Source: an uncultured Alphaproteobacteria bacterium (GTDB lineage: Bacteria; Pseudomonadota; Alphaproteobacteria; Rhizobiales; Ancalomicrobiaceae). From it: a DNA stretch of 56,660 nucleotides. The position numbers and the translations under genes were made by a program. The notes under the pieces were generated by a model. The model was not told where the DNA came from and made no database searches. It was given only the letters and a program-made list of their open reading frames with translations. Shown here in pieces: positions 32,564-41,504 of this stretch; position 1 is the first letter of the stretch; the number at the start of each line of letters is the position of its first letter. Location of the stretch: positions 1 to 56,660 of the forward strand of contig CALBKH010000100.1 in the NCBI GenBank assembly GCA_937892955.1, in the 5' to 3' direction.

Positions 32564-33043
32564 ATGCCCATGACGTATCCGTCAACCTCCCTCGACGACC
32601 GCGACCGCCAGATCCTCTCCGAGCTGCAGACCGATGGCCGGCTGACCAATGCCGAGCTGGCCGAGCGGGTGCATCTGTCGGCTTCCGCTTGTCTCCGGCG
32701 GGTGAACCTGTTGATGGAGAGCGGCCTCGTCGCCGGCGCGCATCTGGTGCTCGACCAGCAGGAGGCGGGGTTCGAGGGCACCGCCTACGTGTCGATCACC
32801 CTCGACAGCCAGGACCGCGCCCGCCTCGACGCCTTCGAGGCCAAGGTGCGCCACGTCGCCCAGATCCAGGAGTGCTATCTCCTCGCCGGCCAGTCGGACT
32901 ATCTGATGCGGGTGATCTTCCGCGACATGGCCGACCTCGAGCGCCTGCACTCGGAAGTGCTGACGCGCCTGCCGGGGGTGGTGCGGGTGCAGTCGCAGCT
33001 GACGCTCCGGACGGTCAAGCGGACGACGCGGGTGCCGGTGTGA
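32564..33043 (+). CDS. Lrp/AsnC family transcriptional regulator (AldR-like)
   Basis: A 159-aa regulator: N-terminal winged helix-turn-helix (residues 9-58, DDRDRQILSELQTDGRLTNAELAERV, LSASACLRRVNLL) and a C-terminal RAM/AsnC effector domain (from about 75). Lrp/AsnC proteins form octamers that bind amino acids. Its divergent placement from ald makes it the probable alanine-responsive regulator of ald (AldR-like), which is inference from position. The shared spacer contains the near-palindrome TCGAATTGATCGAATT just before its start, a possible binding site. ATG 32564 or 32570 may be used; the ribosome site is weak. Confidence 0.92.
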   Translation: MPMTYPSTSLDDRDRQILSELQTDGRLTNAELAERVHLSASACLRRVNLLMESGLVAGAHLVLDQQEAGFEGTAYVSITLDSQDRARLDAFEAKVRHVAQIQECYLLAGQSDYLMRVIFRDMADLERLHSEVLTRLPGVVRVQSQLTLRTVKRTTRVPV

Positions 33044-33064
33044 GAGGGGCGCCGCGTACCCTCT

Positions 33065-33219
33065 TCCTTCCCCCCTCGCGGGGGAAGGTGGCCCGCAGGG
33101 CCGGATGAGGGGGCGCCGCGAAGCGGCAACTCGGAGGCGACCGCGGGTTCCGAGACAGGCGGAGGGGCCCAGCCCCCTCATCCGCCCTTCGGGCACCTTC
33201 TCCCGCGAGGGGAGAAGGG
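33065..33219. repeat. Composite inverted repeat, family A, copy 3
   Basis: Left half from about 33065 (CTTCCCCCCTCGCGGGGGAAG, GGCCGGATGAGGGGG) and inverted right half at 33174-33219 (CCCCTCATCCGCCCTTCGGG, GCGAGGGGAGAAGGG). The centre has GGCGCCGCGAAGCGGC. It fills the spacer between the convergent Lrp/AsnC and nadC genes. Confidence 0.85.
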
Positions 33220-33250
33220 TTTCACGCTCGCGGCGCGACGCCTCTGCCCC

Positions 33251-34141
33251 TCACCTCACATCGATGTCCAACCCGATGTCCAACACCGGGGCGGAGTGGG
33301 TGATCCAGCCGGTCGAGATCAGGTCCACGCCGGTCTCGGCGATGGCGGCGACGGTCTCCAGCGTCACGCCGCCGGAGGCTTCCGTCGCGGCGCGGTGGGC
33401 CACGATCTTCACCGCCTCGCGCAACATGTCGGGGCCCATGTTGTCGAGGAGGACCGCGTCGGGGCGCTCGGTCATCGCTTCGACGAGCTGATCGAGTCGA
33501 TCGACCTCGACCTCGATCTTCACGAGATGGCCGGCGAAGCCGCGGGCGCGGCGGATGGCTTCGGCGACGGAGCCGCACACCGCGATGTGGTTGTCCTTGA
33601 TCAGGATGGCGTCGTCGAGGCCGAAGCGGTGGTTGGCGCCGCCGCCGCATTTCACCGCGTATTTCTCGAAGGCGCGCAGGCCCGGCGTCGTCTTGCGGGT
33701 GCAGACGATCTTGGCCTTCGTGTGCGCCACTTTGTCGGCGAACAGGCGGGTCGCCGAGGCGACGCCGGACAGGTGGCCGAGGAAATTCAGCGCCACCCGC
33801 TCCGCCGAGAGCACGGCGCGAGCCGAACCCTCGACGCGGGCGACGACATCGCCGGGCTTCAATCTGGTGCCGTCGGCGATCAGGGTGGAGAAGCGGATCG
33901 CCGGATCCATCATCGCCATCGCCCGGCGAGCGAAGTCGATGCCGGCGGAGACGCCGGGCTTGCGCGCGACGAAAGCGGCGATCGCCTTGGCTTCGGGGGG
34001 CAGCGTCGCCTGGGCGGTGATGTCGCCGGCGCGGCCGAGATCCTCGAGGAGGGCGGCTTCGACGGCACGATCGACGAACAGGCGCGGCAGTTCGGGCAGG
34101 TAGGCGGGCGCGGGCGCCGCCGGCTCACGAGCCTCGGTCAT
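33251..34141 (-). CDS. nadC: Nicotinate-nucleotide pyrophosphorylase, carboxylating (NadC)
   Basis: Third step of de novo NAD synthesis: quinolinate plus PRPP to nicotinate mononucleotide. The 296-aa protein has the NadC order: an N-terminal open sandwich with EDLGRAGDITAQATLP, RVALNFLGHLSGVAS, the quinolinate/PRPP site VCTRKTTPGLRAFEKYAVKCGGGANHRFGL, LIKDNHIA, and the barrel end VTLETVAAIAETGVDLISTGWITHS. The start overlaps the nadB stop by four bases (ATGA), so translation is coupled. It is the last gene of nadABC. Confidence 0.97.
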   Translation of the reverse strand: MTEAREPAAPAPAYLPELPRLFVDRAVEAALLEDLGRAGDITAQATLPPEAKAIAAFVARKPGVSAGIDFARRAMAMMDPAIRFSTLIADGTRLKPGDVVARVEGSARAVLSAERVALNFLGHLSGVASATRLFADKVAHTKAKIVCTRKTTPGLRAFEKYAVKCGGGANHRFGLDDAILIKDNHIAVCGSVAEAIRRARGFAGHLVKIEVEVDRLDQLVEAMTERPDAVLLDNMGPDMLREAVKIVAHRAATEASGGVTLETVAAIAETGVDLISTGWITHSAPVLDIGLDIDVR

Positions 34142-35766
34142 GCGGGGATGGTCTCCGGGGTGGAAGAGGCGCGGGCCTCCACCGACAGGCGGCGGGCGTC
34201 GGCCAGCGTCAGATAGGTGCGCTTCGCCCGGGCCGGATCGGTCTCGGGGAAGTCGGCGCGCCAGTGGCCGCCGCGGCTCTCGCGACGGCCCCAGGCAGCG
34301 GCGGCGATCAGGCGGGCGGCGATCAGCGAATTCGAGGTGGCGACGTCGCGGGTGCGGGCTTCGAGCTCGTCGAAGATCGCCAGCGCCTTGGCCAGGCCCT
34401 CGCCGGTGCGTACCACGCCGACGTGGTCGGTCATGGTGGTGCGGATGATGTCGATGGTGCCGGGGTCGGCCGGGCCGGGAAGCTCGGCCTCTTCGTCGGC
34501 GCGGCGCACCGACCAGCGCGCCACCCGCGGGCTGGGCATCAGCCCCTGGATGTCGCGGGCGATGCGCGAGCCGAAGACCACCGCCTCGAGCAGCGAGTTG
34601 GAGGCCAGCCGGTTGGCGCCGTGGACGCCGGTCGAGGCGACCTCGCCGCAGGCCCACAGGCCGTCGACGGAGGTGCGGCCGTTGGCGTCGGTGAGGACGC
34701 CGCCCATGTGGTAGTGCTGCGCCGGCGCGACGGGGATGGTGTCGCGGGTCGGATCGATGCCGGCGGAGACGCAGCTCTCCCACACGGTCGGGAACTTCTG
34801 CGGGAAGGCGGCGCCGACGGCGGTGCGGGCGTCGAGGAAGGCACCACGGCCGGCGAGGATCTCGGCATGGATGGCGCGGGCGACGATGTCGCGCGGCGCC
34901 AGTTCGAGGTCGCCGTGATAGTCGGCCATGAAGCGGCGGCCGTCGCGGTTCACCAGGATGGCGCCCTCGCCGCGCAACGCCTCGGTGGCGAGCGGCGCCG
35001 GATCGCGGCCGATGTCGATGGCGGTCGGGTGGAACTGGACGAATTCGGTGTCGGCCATGATCGCGCCGGCGCGCGCCGCCATGGCGAGGCCCTGGCCGTT
35101 GGCCTGGGGCGGGTTGGTGGTCACCCGGTAGAGATGGCCGATGCCGCCGGAGGCGAGCACCACGGCATGCGCCGGGAACTCCACCGTGGTCAGCGCCCGG
35201 CCTTCGCTCGGACGGGCGACGACGCCGCGAATCGACCGGCCGTCGCGGGTCAGGCTCTCGCCGACCCAGCCGGGCAGGATGCGGATCGACGGGGTGGCCA
35301 GCGCCCGCTCGACCAGCGCCGCCATGATCTCCTGGCCGGCGCGGTCGCCCTTGACGTGGACGATACGGCGTTCGGAATGGGCCGCCTCGCGGCCGACGGC
35401 GAGATCGCCGCTCGCGTCGCGGTCGAAGGGCACGCCGTAGCCGAGCAGGTCCTGGATGCGGGCTTCCGCCTCGCGGGTCATCAACCGGGCGACGCGCGCG
35501 TCGACCGTGCCGGCTCCCGCCGCGACCGTGTCGGCGAGGTGCTTCTCCGGGCTGTCGCCGCGGCCGACGGCGGCGGCCATGCCGCCTTGCGCCCACCACG
35601 AGGACCCGCCGCCGCCGAGCGGCGCGGCGGTCAACACCGTCACCGGGCGCGGTGCCAACGACAGGGCGCAGAAGATGCCGGCGAGCCCGCCGCCGATGAT
35701 GACGACATCGTCGATGCCGTCGTGCGAGCGCGGGGTGGAGATGTCGTGGAATGCGCTGTCGGCCAT
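34138..35766 (-). CDS. nadB: L-aspartate oxidase (NadB)
   Basis: FAD enzyme oxidising L-aspartate to iminoaspartate, the first step of NAD synthesis. The 542-aa protein has the FAD-binding VVIIGGGLAGIFCAL (residues 20-36), GSSWWAQGGMAAAVG, the catalytic area EFVQFHPTAI and PAQHYHMGGVLTD, and WACGEVASTGVHGANRLASNSLLEAVVFG. ATG 35766 has GGAGG six bases upstream. It overlaps nadC by four bases and follows nadA after 109 bases. Confidence 0.97.
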   Translation of the reverse strand: MADSAFHDISTPRSHDGIDDVVIIGGGLAGIFCALSLAPRPVTVLTAAPLGGGGSSWWAQGGMAAAVGRGDSPEKHLADTVAAGAGTVDARVARLMTREAEARIQDLLGYGVPFDRDASGDLAVGREAAHSERRIVHVKGDRAGQEIMAALVERALATPSIRILPGWVGESLTRDGRSIRGVVARPSEGRALTTVEFPAHAVVLASGGIGHLYRVTTNPPQANGQGLAMAARAGAIMADTEFVQFHPTAIDIGRDPAPLATEALRGEGAILVNRDGRRFMADYHGDLELAPRDIVARAIHAEILAGRGAFLDARTAVGAAFPQKFPTVWESCVSAGIDPTRDTIPVAPAQHYHMGGVLTDANGRTSVDGLWACGEVASTGVHGANRLASNSLLEAVVFGSRIARDIQGLMPSPRVARWSVRRADEEAELPGPADPGTIDIIRTTMTDHVGVVRTGEGLAKALAIFDELEARTRDVATSNSLIAARLIAAAAWGRRESRGGHWRADFPETDPARAKRTYLTLADARRLSVEARASSTPETIPA

Positions 35767-35875
35767 GATGGCCTCCGCCCGGAGGTGGACGCAGCGGCGC
35801 GCGATGAGGCGCCGGGGGAGCGGGCGCCGACGCGCCCGGCGACGTGGGGCGGACGGGCCGCCCCACATCGGGACC

Positions 35876-37069
35876 TCAGTTCTTCAGGTGGATCATCCGC
35901 TCTACGGCGGCCTTGGCACGCTCGGCCACCTTCGGGTCGACGGTGACCTCCTCCTTCATCTCGAGCAGCGCGTCGAGAATCTTGGGCAGGGTGATGCGCT
36001 TCATGTGCGGGCAGAGATTGCACGGCCGCACGAAATCGACCTGCGGCGCTTCGGAGGCGACGTTGTCGGCCATCGAGCACTCGGTGACCAGCACGACGCG
36101 GCCGCCGGCGGGGACCGACTTGACGAAGTCGATCATCTTGGCGGTCGAACCGGCGAAGTCCGAGGCGGCGATGACGTCCGGCGGGCACTCCGGGTGGGCG
36201 ATGATGCGCACGCCCGGATCGGCGTCGCGATAGGCGGCGAGTTCCTCGCCGGTGAAACGCTCGTGGACCTCGCAGGAGCCCTTCCAGGTGATGATCTTCA
36301 CCTTGGAATTGGCCGCCACCCAGCGCGCCAGATACTGGTCGGGCAGGCAGATGACGCGATCGACGCCGAAGCTCTCGACCACCTCGACGGCGTTGGAGGA
36401 GGTGCAGGTCATGTCGACCTCCGCCTTCACCTCGGCCGAGGTGTTGACGTAGGCGACGATCGGCACGCCGGGGAAACGCCGGCGCAGCAGACGCACGTCG
36501 GCCGCGGTGATCGAGGCGGCGAGCGAGCAGCCGGCCCTGCCGTCGGGGATCAGCACGGTCTTCTCCGGCGACAGCACCTTCGAGGTCTCGGCCATGAAGT
36601 GCACGCCGCCCTGGACGATGACGTCGGCGTCGGTCTCGGCCGCCTTGCGGGCGAGCTGCAGGCTGTCGCCGACGACGTCGGCGACGCAGTGGTAGATCTC
36701 CGGCGTCATGTAGTTGTGCGCCAGGATGACGGCGTTGCGGACCTTCTTCAGGTCGTTGATCGCCTTGACGTAAGGGGCATGGAACGGCCATTCGACCGCC
36801 GGGATGACGTGGGCGACGCGCTCGTAGAGATGCGCCGTCGCGGCCGCGACCTCGGGGGTGTAGTCGAGGTTCGGACGAGGCAGCACGCCGAAACGCTCGG
36901 CGGCGGTCTTCGCGGCGTCGGACGTCGAGATGTCGGACGTCGCGGTGGCGGCCTTGCGCCGACCGCGGCCGGCGGCGGGCGTGGTCGGCTTCGCCGCGGC
37001 GCCACGGGTGCGCCGAGCCGGGGCCTTGCCCACGGAAACTTCGTTCGTCGCCTCGACCGTCTCGGTCAT
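35876..37069 (-). CDS. nadA: Quinolinate synthase A (NadA)
   Basis: [4Fe-4S] enzyme condensing iminoaspartate with dihydroxyacetone phosphate to quinolinate. The 397-aa protein carries an extra N-terminal stretch of about 60 residues rich in Ala, Lys, Arg and Thr before the conserved core, which begins around TPEVAAATAHLYERV. Core motifs include LAHNYMTPEIYHCVAD, DVIVQGGVHFMAETSK, PDGRAGCSLAAS, VDMTCTSSNAVEVVE, VLVTECSMADN and PCNLCPHMKRITLPKI, providing the cluster cysteines. ATG 37069 has AAGGAGAAG upstream. It is the first gene of nadABC, with a perfect palindrome at 37090-37108 in front. Confidence 0.96.
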   Translation of the reverse strand: MTETVEATNEVSVGKAPARRTRGAAAKPTTPAAGRGRRKAATATSDISTSDAAKTAAERFGVLPRPNLDYTPEVAAATAHLYERVAHVIPAVEWPFHAPYVKAINDLKKVRNAVILAHNYMTPEIYHCVADVVGDSLQLARKAAETDADVIVQGGVHFMAETSKVLSPEKTVLIPDGRAGCSLAASITAADVRLLRRRFPGVPIVAYVNTSAEVKAEVDMTCTSSNAVEVVESFGVDRVICLPDQYLARWVAANSKVKIITWKGSCEVHERFTGEELAAYRDADPGVRIIAHPECPPDVIAASDFAGSTAKMIDFVKSVPAGGRVVLVTECSMADNVASEAPQVDFVRPCNLCPHMKRITLPKILDALLEMKEEVTVDPKVAERAKAAVERMIHLKN

Positions 37070-37089
37070 TCCACTTCTCCTTCCGGACT

Positions 37090-37108
37090 TATGCTCATAT
37101 TGAGCATA
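37090..37108 (-). promoter_or_regulatory. Palindromic operator of nadABC (NadQ-like site)
   Basis: TATGCTCA-TAT-TGAGCATA, a perfect 8-bp inverted repeat with a 3-base spacer, 21-39 bases upstream of the nadA ATG. Alphaproteobacterial nadABC operons are known to be repressed by NadQ, and the position suits repression. That this is the NadQ motif is my inference; no nadQ gene is in the window. Confidence 0.6.
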
Positions 37109-37394
37109 TCAACGGCCCGAAAAAACACCGGGAACATCCGGCGTTCGCCCTCATTCACGCGGGCGACAGGCAATATAGGGGCTCGTGAGCGGTTTGAACA
37201 GACCCCGTCGTCATACGCGCATCATCGAAATGCGCGTCGCGCCGCCCGCCGTCCCATCAACGCGGCGAATGGGAGACTTCGGCTCTTTTGACTTTTCCCC
37301 GGCACGTATTCCTGCGTAGATCGCCGCGAGTGGACCACCGACGCGACGACCGGTCGCGGCGCTGGCGAGTCGGCACGAGGGGGTGCTTCGGAGC

Positions 37395-38633
37395 ATGACG
37401 CAGTCGTCGAGCGACACAGGGTCGCGCTTTCCGCTGTGGCTGATCGTGGTGTGCGGTTGCCTGATCACGGTGATCAATTTCGGCCCGCGCGCTTCGATGG
37501 GCTTCTATCTGACACCGATCACCGGGGATCGCGGCTGGGGGCGGGAGACCTTCGCTCTCGCCATGGCTTGGCAGAACCTCCTGTGGGGCATCGGCGGCGC
37601 CTTCTTCGGCGCCTTCGCCGACCGTTTCGGTACCGCCAGGACGCTGACCATCGGTGCCGGTCTCTACGCGCTCGGCCTCCTCGCCATGGGCTGGGCGACG
37701 ACGCCGCTGGCCTTCCATGCCGCCGGCGTCACCGTCGGCCTCGGCATCGCCGGGTCGGCCTTCGGCATCGTCATGGCGGCGTTCGGCCGAGCGGTGACGC
37801 CCGAGAAGCGGACGATGGTCTTCGGTTTCGCCACCGCCGCCGGCTCGTTCGGACAGTTCCTGTTCTCGCCGGTGACGCAGGGGCTGATCCAGGCCTACGG
37901 CTGGTACGACAGCCTCACCATCCTCGCGGCGCTGATGGCCCTGATCCCGCTTCTCGCCATCCCGCTGATGGGCAAGCCGCCGGCGAAGATGTACCACGGC
38001 CACGATCAGTCGATCGGCGAGGCGCTCCGGGAAGCGCTCGGTCATCGCAGCTACCTGCTGCTCACCGCCGGCTACTTCGTCTGCGGCTTCCAGGTCGCCT
38101 TCATCGGCGTCCACTTTCCGGCCTATCTCGCCGACGTCGGGCTCGAGCCGAAGTGGGGTGTGATCGCGCTGATGCTGATCGGCGCCTTCAATGTGATCGG
38201 CTCGCTCGGCTCCGGTTTCATCGGCATGCGGGTGCCGAAGCGCTGGCTGCTGAGCTTCATCTATTTCGCCCGCTCTGTGGTCTTCACCGTCTTCCTGCTG
38301 GTACCGGCGACGCCGACGAGCGTGGTGATCTTCGCCTCGGTGCTCGGCGTCCTGTGGCTCTCCACCGTGCCGCCGACCAACGCATTGGTCGCACTGATGT
38401 TCGGCACGCGCTATCTGGCGATGCTCGGCGGGATCGTCTTCTTCTCCCACCAGATCGGCTCGTTCCTCGGCGTGTGGCTCGGCGGTTGGCTCTACGACCT
38501 GAACAAGAGCTACGATCCGGTGTGGTGGATCGGCGTGGCGCTCGGCATCTTCGCCGGCTTCATCCACCTGCCGATCCGCGAAGAGCCGGTCGAACGGCCG
38601 GTGCCGGGCGCGGCGGCGCAGCCGGCGGAGTGA
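37395..38633 (+). CDS. MFS transporter (OFA/monocarboxylate-type)
   Basis: A 412-aa major facilitator with 12 predicted helices. Start: FPLWLIVVCGCLITVINFGPRASMGFYLTPIT; the loop FFGAFADRFGTARTL between helices 2 and 3 is the MFS motif. The pattern with GPRASMGFYL and FFSHQIGSFLGVWLGGWLYD resembles the oxalate/formate or monocarboxylate branch of the family. Likely proton-coupled; substrate unknown. ATG 37395 is taken as start since hydrophobic sequence follows shortly; a GTG at 37383 is possible. It is convergent with the DsbA-like gene, which ends 15 bases away. Confidence 0.9.
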   Translation: MTQSSSDTGSRFPLWLIVVCGCLITVINFGPRASMGFYLTPITGDRGWGRETFALAMAWQNLLWGIGGAFFGAFADRFGTARTLTIGAGLYALGLLAMGWATTPLAFHAAGVTVGLGIAGSAFGIVMAAFGRAVTPEKRTMVFGFATAAGSFGQFLFSPVTQGLIQAYGWYDSLTILAALMALIPLLAIPLMGKPPAKMYHGHDQSIGEALREALGHRSYLLLTAGYFVCGFQVAFIGVHFPAYLADVGLEPKWGVIALMLIGAFNVIGSLGSGFIGMRVPKRWLLSFIYFARSVVFTVFLLVPATPTSVVIFASVLGVLWLSTVPPTNALVALMFGTRYLAMLGGIVFFSHQIGSFLGVWLGGWLYDLNKSYDPVWWIGVALGIFAGFIHLPIREEPVERPVPGAAAQPAE

Positions 38634-38648
38634 GGGCGGCGTGACCGC

Positions 38649-39329
38649 TCAGGCGGTCGCGCGCGTCACCACGCTCTCGACGTCTTCGAAGAGGATGCGG
38701 CCGTCGACGCGGGTGACACCGGTCGCGGTGACGAGCAGCAGCGTCGGGACGCCGCGGGCGCCGACGCTCTCCATGAGATCGCGGGCGAGCGTGGCGCGCA
38801 TGTTGAGCGCTTCGATGACCGCGTCGTCCTCGGCGAGGAAGGCGGCGATCGCCTCTTCCTTCGCCCCGGCGCGACGCAGCACGTCGGCGACCACGGGCTC
38901 CGCCGTGATGTCGAGGCCATCGGCCCAGCGTGCCGCCTGGAGTGCATGGAGGATGGAGAGCCCCTTCTCCGGCTCGACGAGCTGCACCGCCGTGAGCGCC
39001 AGCGTCGCCGGGCCGCTGTCGATCTTGCCGCCCTCCTGGCCGAGAACTTTTTCGCGATAGGCTTGCGAGAACGGCTGACTGGTGAGGGCGTGGATCTTCT
39101 GGTCGTTCTCCCAGGCGTAGCGGGCGAACTCGGGGGTCAACTCGCGATCCCCGATGAAGAGGCCCGAGGCCACCACCTCGAGCCGACGACCGCTCGCCGC
39201 GAGCTTCTGCAGCGCCGGCGCCGCGCCCCAGCACCAGCCGCACAGCGGATCGACCAGCGCGATCAGCGTGCCGGGGGCGAGGATGTCGACATCGGTCTCG
39301 GGCTCGATCGGCAGGTCGGCTTCGCTCAT
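38649..39329 (-). CDS. DsbA family protein (CGWC active site)
   Basis: A 226-aa thioredoxin-fold protein with LVDPLCGWCWGAAPALQKLA (CxxC near residues 30-33) and the helical insert typical of DsbA proteins; the cis-Pro loop is ARGVPTLLLV near residue 195. There is no signal peptide, so it is likely cytoplasmic, similar to FrnE-type DsbA proteins (DPLCxWCWG). It probably acts as a thiol oxidoreductase or isomerase. The start at ATG 39329 has GAGAGGA upstream. It follows aroC after 59 bases and may share its transcript. Confidence 0.85.
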   Translation of the reverse strand: MSEADLPIEPETDVDILAPGTLIALVDPLCGWCWGAAPALQKLAASGRRLEVVASGLFIGDRELTPEFARYAWENDQKIHALTSQPFSQAYREKVLGQEGGKIDSGPATLALTAVQLVEPEKGLSILHALQAARWADGLDITAEPVVADVLRRAGAKEEAIAAFLAEDDAVIEALNMRATLARDLMESVGARGVPTLLLVTATGVTRVDGRILFEDVESVVTRATA

Positions 39330-39388
39330 CTCTTCGATCCTCTCGCGACCGCGGGCCGCGTTGCGGCGACGATCTCGTCGCGGCGACG

Positions 39389-40492
39389 TCAGCGGCCGGT
39401 CTGGCCGCGATGGCGCAGCGCGTGGTCGGCCAGTACGATCGCCATCATGGCTTCCGCCACCGGCACCGCGCGGATGCCGACACAAGGGTCGTGGCGTCCT
39501 CGAGTGATCAGTTCGGTGTCACGGCCCTGGCGATCGACGGTGTGGCGCGGGGTGAGGATCGACGAGGTCGGCTTCACCGCGAAACGGGCGACGATGGTCT
39601 GGCCCGAGGAGATGCCGCCGAGGATGCCGCCGGCGTGGTTCGAGCGGAAGTTCGGGCCGTCGTTGCCGGCGAAGATCTCGTCGGCGTTCTCCTCGCCGGT
39701 CAGTTCCGCCGTTTCGAAGCCGTCGCCGATCTCGACGCCCTTGACGGCGTTGATCGACATCAGCGCCGCGGCGATGTCCTGATCGAGCTTGCCGTAGATC
39801 GGCGCGCCCCAGCCGGCGGGCACGCCCTCGGCCTGGACCTCGACGATCGCGCCGATCGACGAGCCGGCCTTGCGGATGCGATCGAGATACTCCTCGAAGC
39901 GGGGAACCGCGTCCGGGTCGGGACAGAAGAACGGGTTGATGCCGACTTGCGACCAGTCCCAGTTGGCGCGATCGATCGCTTCCGTTCCGATCTGCACCAC
40001 CGCGGCGCGGACCTTCACCCCACCGGGGACGAGCGCATCGAGCACCTTGCGCGCCACCCCACCGGCGGCGACGCGGGCCGCGGTCTCGCGCGCCGACGAT
40101 CGGCCGCCGCCGCGGTAGTCGCGGATGCCGTATTTGGCGTCGTAGGTGAAGTCGGCGTGGCCGGGGCGGAACTTGTCGCGGATGTCGCCGTAGTCCTTGG
40201 AGCGCTGGTCGGTGTTGCGGATCATCAGCGAGATCGGCGTCCCGGTGGTGCGCTGACCGTCGGTGGTGTCGTCCGCGAAGACGCCGGAGAGGATCTCGAC
40301 GATATCGTCCTCGCGGCGCTGGGTGACGAAACGGCTCTGCCCGGGCTTGCGGCGATCGAGATCGGCCTGGATGTCGGCAGCGTCGAGCCGGATGCCGGGC
40401 GGGCAGCCGTCGACGACGGCGCCGAGCGCCGGGCCGTGGCTCTCGCCCCAGGTGGTGACACGGAAGAGATGGCCGAAGGTGTTGTGCGACAT
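39389..40492 (-). CDS. aroC: Chorismate synthase (AroC)
   Basis: FMN-dependent last step of the shikimate pathway, converting EPSP to chorismate. The 367-aa length is usual. Signatures are present: MSHNTFGHLFRVTTWGESHGPALG at the N-terminus, DYGDIRDKFRPGHADFTYDAKYGIRDYRGGGRSSARET, and the C-terminal FRSNHAGGILGGISSG and RHDPCVGIRAVPVAEAM. Start ATG 40492. Being highly conserved, it serves as an anchor for correct reading of the surrounding region. Confidence 0.98.
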   Translation of the reverse strand: MSHNTFGHLFRVTTWGESHGPALGAVVDGCPPGIRLDAADIQADLDRRKPGQSRFVTQRREDDIVEILSGVFADDTTDGQRTTGTPISLMIRNTDQRSKDYGDIRDKFRPGHADFTYDAKYGIRDYRGGGRSSARETAARVAAGGVARKVLDALVPGGVKVRAAVVQIGTEAIDRANWDWSQVGINPFFCPDPDAVPRFEEYLDRIRKAGSSIGAIVEVQAEGVPAGWGAPIYGKLDQDIAAALMSINAVKGVEIGDGFETAELTGEENADEIFAGNDGPNFRSNHAGGILGGISSGQTIVARFAVKPTSSILTPRHTVDRQGRDTELITRGRHDPCVGIRAVPVAEAMMAIVLADHALRHRGQTGR

Positions 40493-40560
40493 GGACGGTC
40501 CCCGGATCGAGCCTTCGATCTAGGGGATCGCCCCGGCGCGGTCAAATCGCCGAGGCCGTC

Positions 40561-41382
40561 TCACGCCAGCGCCTGTTTCAGGAAATGCAGGGTGCGGCTC
40601 CAGGCGAGCGCGGCGTCCTCGGCGTCGTAGCGGGCGCCGGTCGGATTGGCGAAGGCGTGGTCGGCGTCGTACCAGTAGACGGTGAGATTGTCGGCCTTGC
40701 CGGCCTGCTTCATCGCCGCTTCGAAACCGGCGACCATGGCGCCGTCGATCGACTTGTCGAGGGTGCCGAAGTGACCGATCACCGGGCCGGCGAGCGCCTT
40801 CAGTTGCTCGGGCGACTTCTTGACGTTGCCGTAGTAGATCACCGTGGCCTCGACAGGCACGGCGAGCGAGGTGTTGAGCGACCAGCCGCCGCCGAAGCAC
40901 CAGCCGCAGGTCGCGACCTTGCCGGTGGAGCGCTCGTGGCGACGGGCCCATTGCACCGCGGCGACCATCGCCTGGGTCGCCCATTCCGGATCGAGCGCCT
41001 GCATCTGCGCCTTGGCTTCCTCGGCGCTGCCGGCGACCTTGCCGAAGAGATCGACGGCGATCGCCAGATAGCCCTCTTTGGCGAGTTCGGCGGCGACCGA
41101 CTTGATCTGGTCGTTGAGACCCCACCACTCGTGGACGAGGATCACCGCCGGCCCCTTGGGCTGAGCCGGATAGGCGACGGCGAGGCTCAGGGAGCGGTCA
41201 CGCTGGGTGGGGATCGTCACCATCTCGACGCGCGAGGCGGTCGCCTGCGCCAACGCCGGGTCGGCGAGGATGGCGGCGATGGGCAGAGAAGCCAGCCCGG
41301 CGAGGAAGGCGCGCCGATCGGCCTCCGGCACGACGATCGGCGGCAGATTGCTCTTGGTCCCGCATCCATCCAGGGTACACAT
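40561..41382 (-). CDS. Dienelactone hydrolase family protein with N-terminal export signal
   Basis: A 273-aa alpha/beta-hydrolase of the dienelactone hydrolase family. The catalytic Cys (C162 in GWCFGG), Glu (E85 in HEWWG) and His (in DADHAF) are visible. The N-terminus has a Tat-like segment, DRRAFLAGLASLPIAAILADPALA (residues 22-46), with only one of the two strict arginine neighbours, so periplasmic export is likely but not certain. The physiological substrate is unknown. ATG 41382 is preceded by GGGAGAGA. Confidence 0.9.
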   Translation of the reverse strand: MCTLDGCGTKSNLPPIVVPEADRRAFLAGLASLPIAAILADPALAQATASRVEMVTIPTQRDRSLSLAVAYPAQPKGPAVILVHEWWGLNDQIKSVAAELAKEGYLAIAVDLFGKVAGSAEEAKAQMQALDPEWATQAMVAAVQWARRHERSTGKVATCGWCFGGGWSLNTSLAVPVEATVIYYGNVKKSPEQLKALAGPVIGHFGTLDKSIDGAMVAGFEAAMKQAGKADNLTVYWYDADHAFANPTGARYDAEDAALAWSRTLHFLKQALA

Positions 41383-41504
41383 TCCGTCTCTCCCGAAGTT
41401 CTTTCCGCGGATCCTCTTCGATCCGTCTCACCGCCGGTCCGTGTCTCCGGCACGAAAGCCCCCCGTCGCACGCCACGACATCGGGAAAAACTTTCTGCGG
41501 AACA

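Noticed and set aside
38634..38648. Shared terminator between MFS and DsbA-like genes
   Set aside because: Only 15 bases separate the stops and no hairpin with a T-run is visible.
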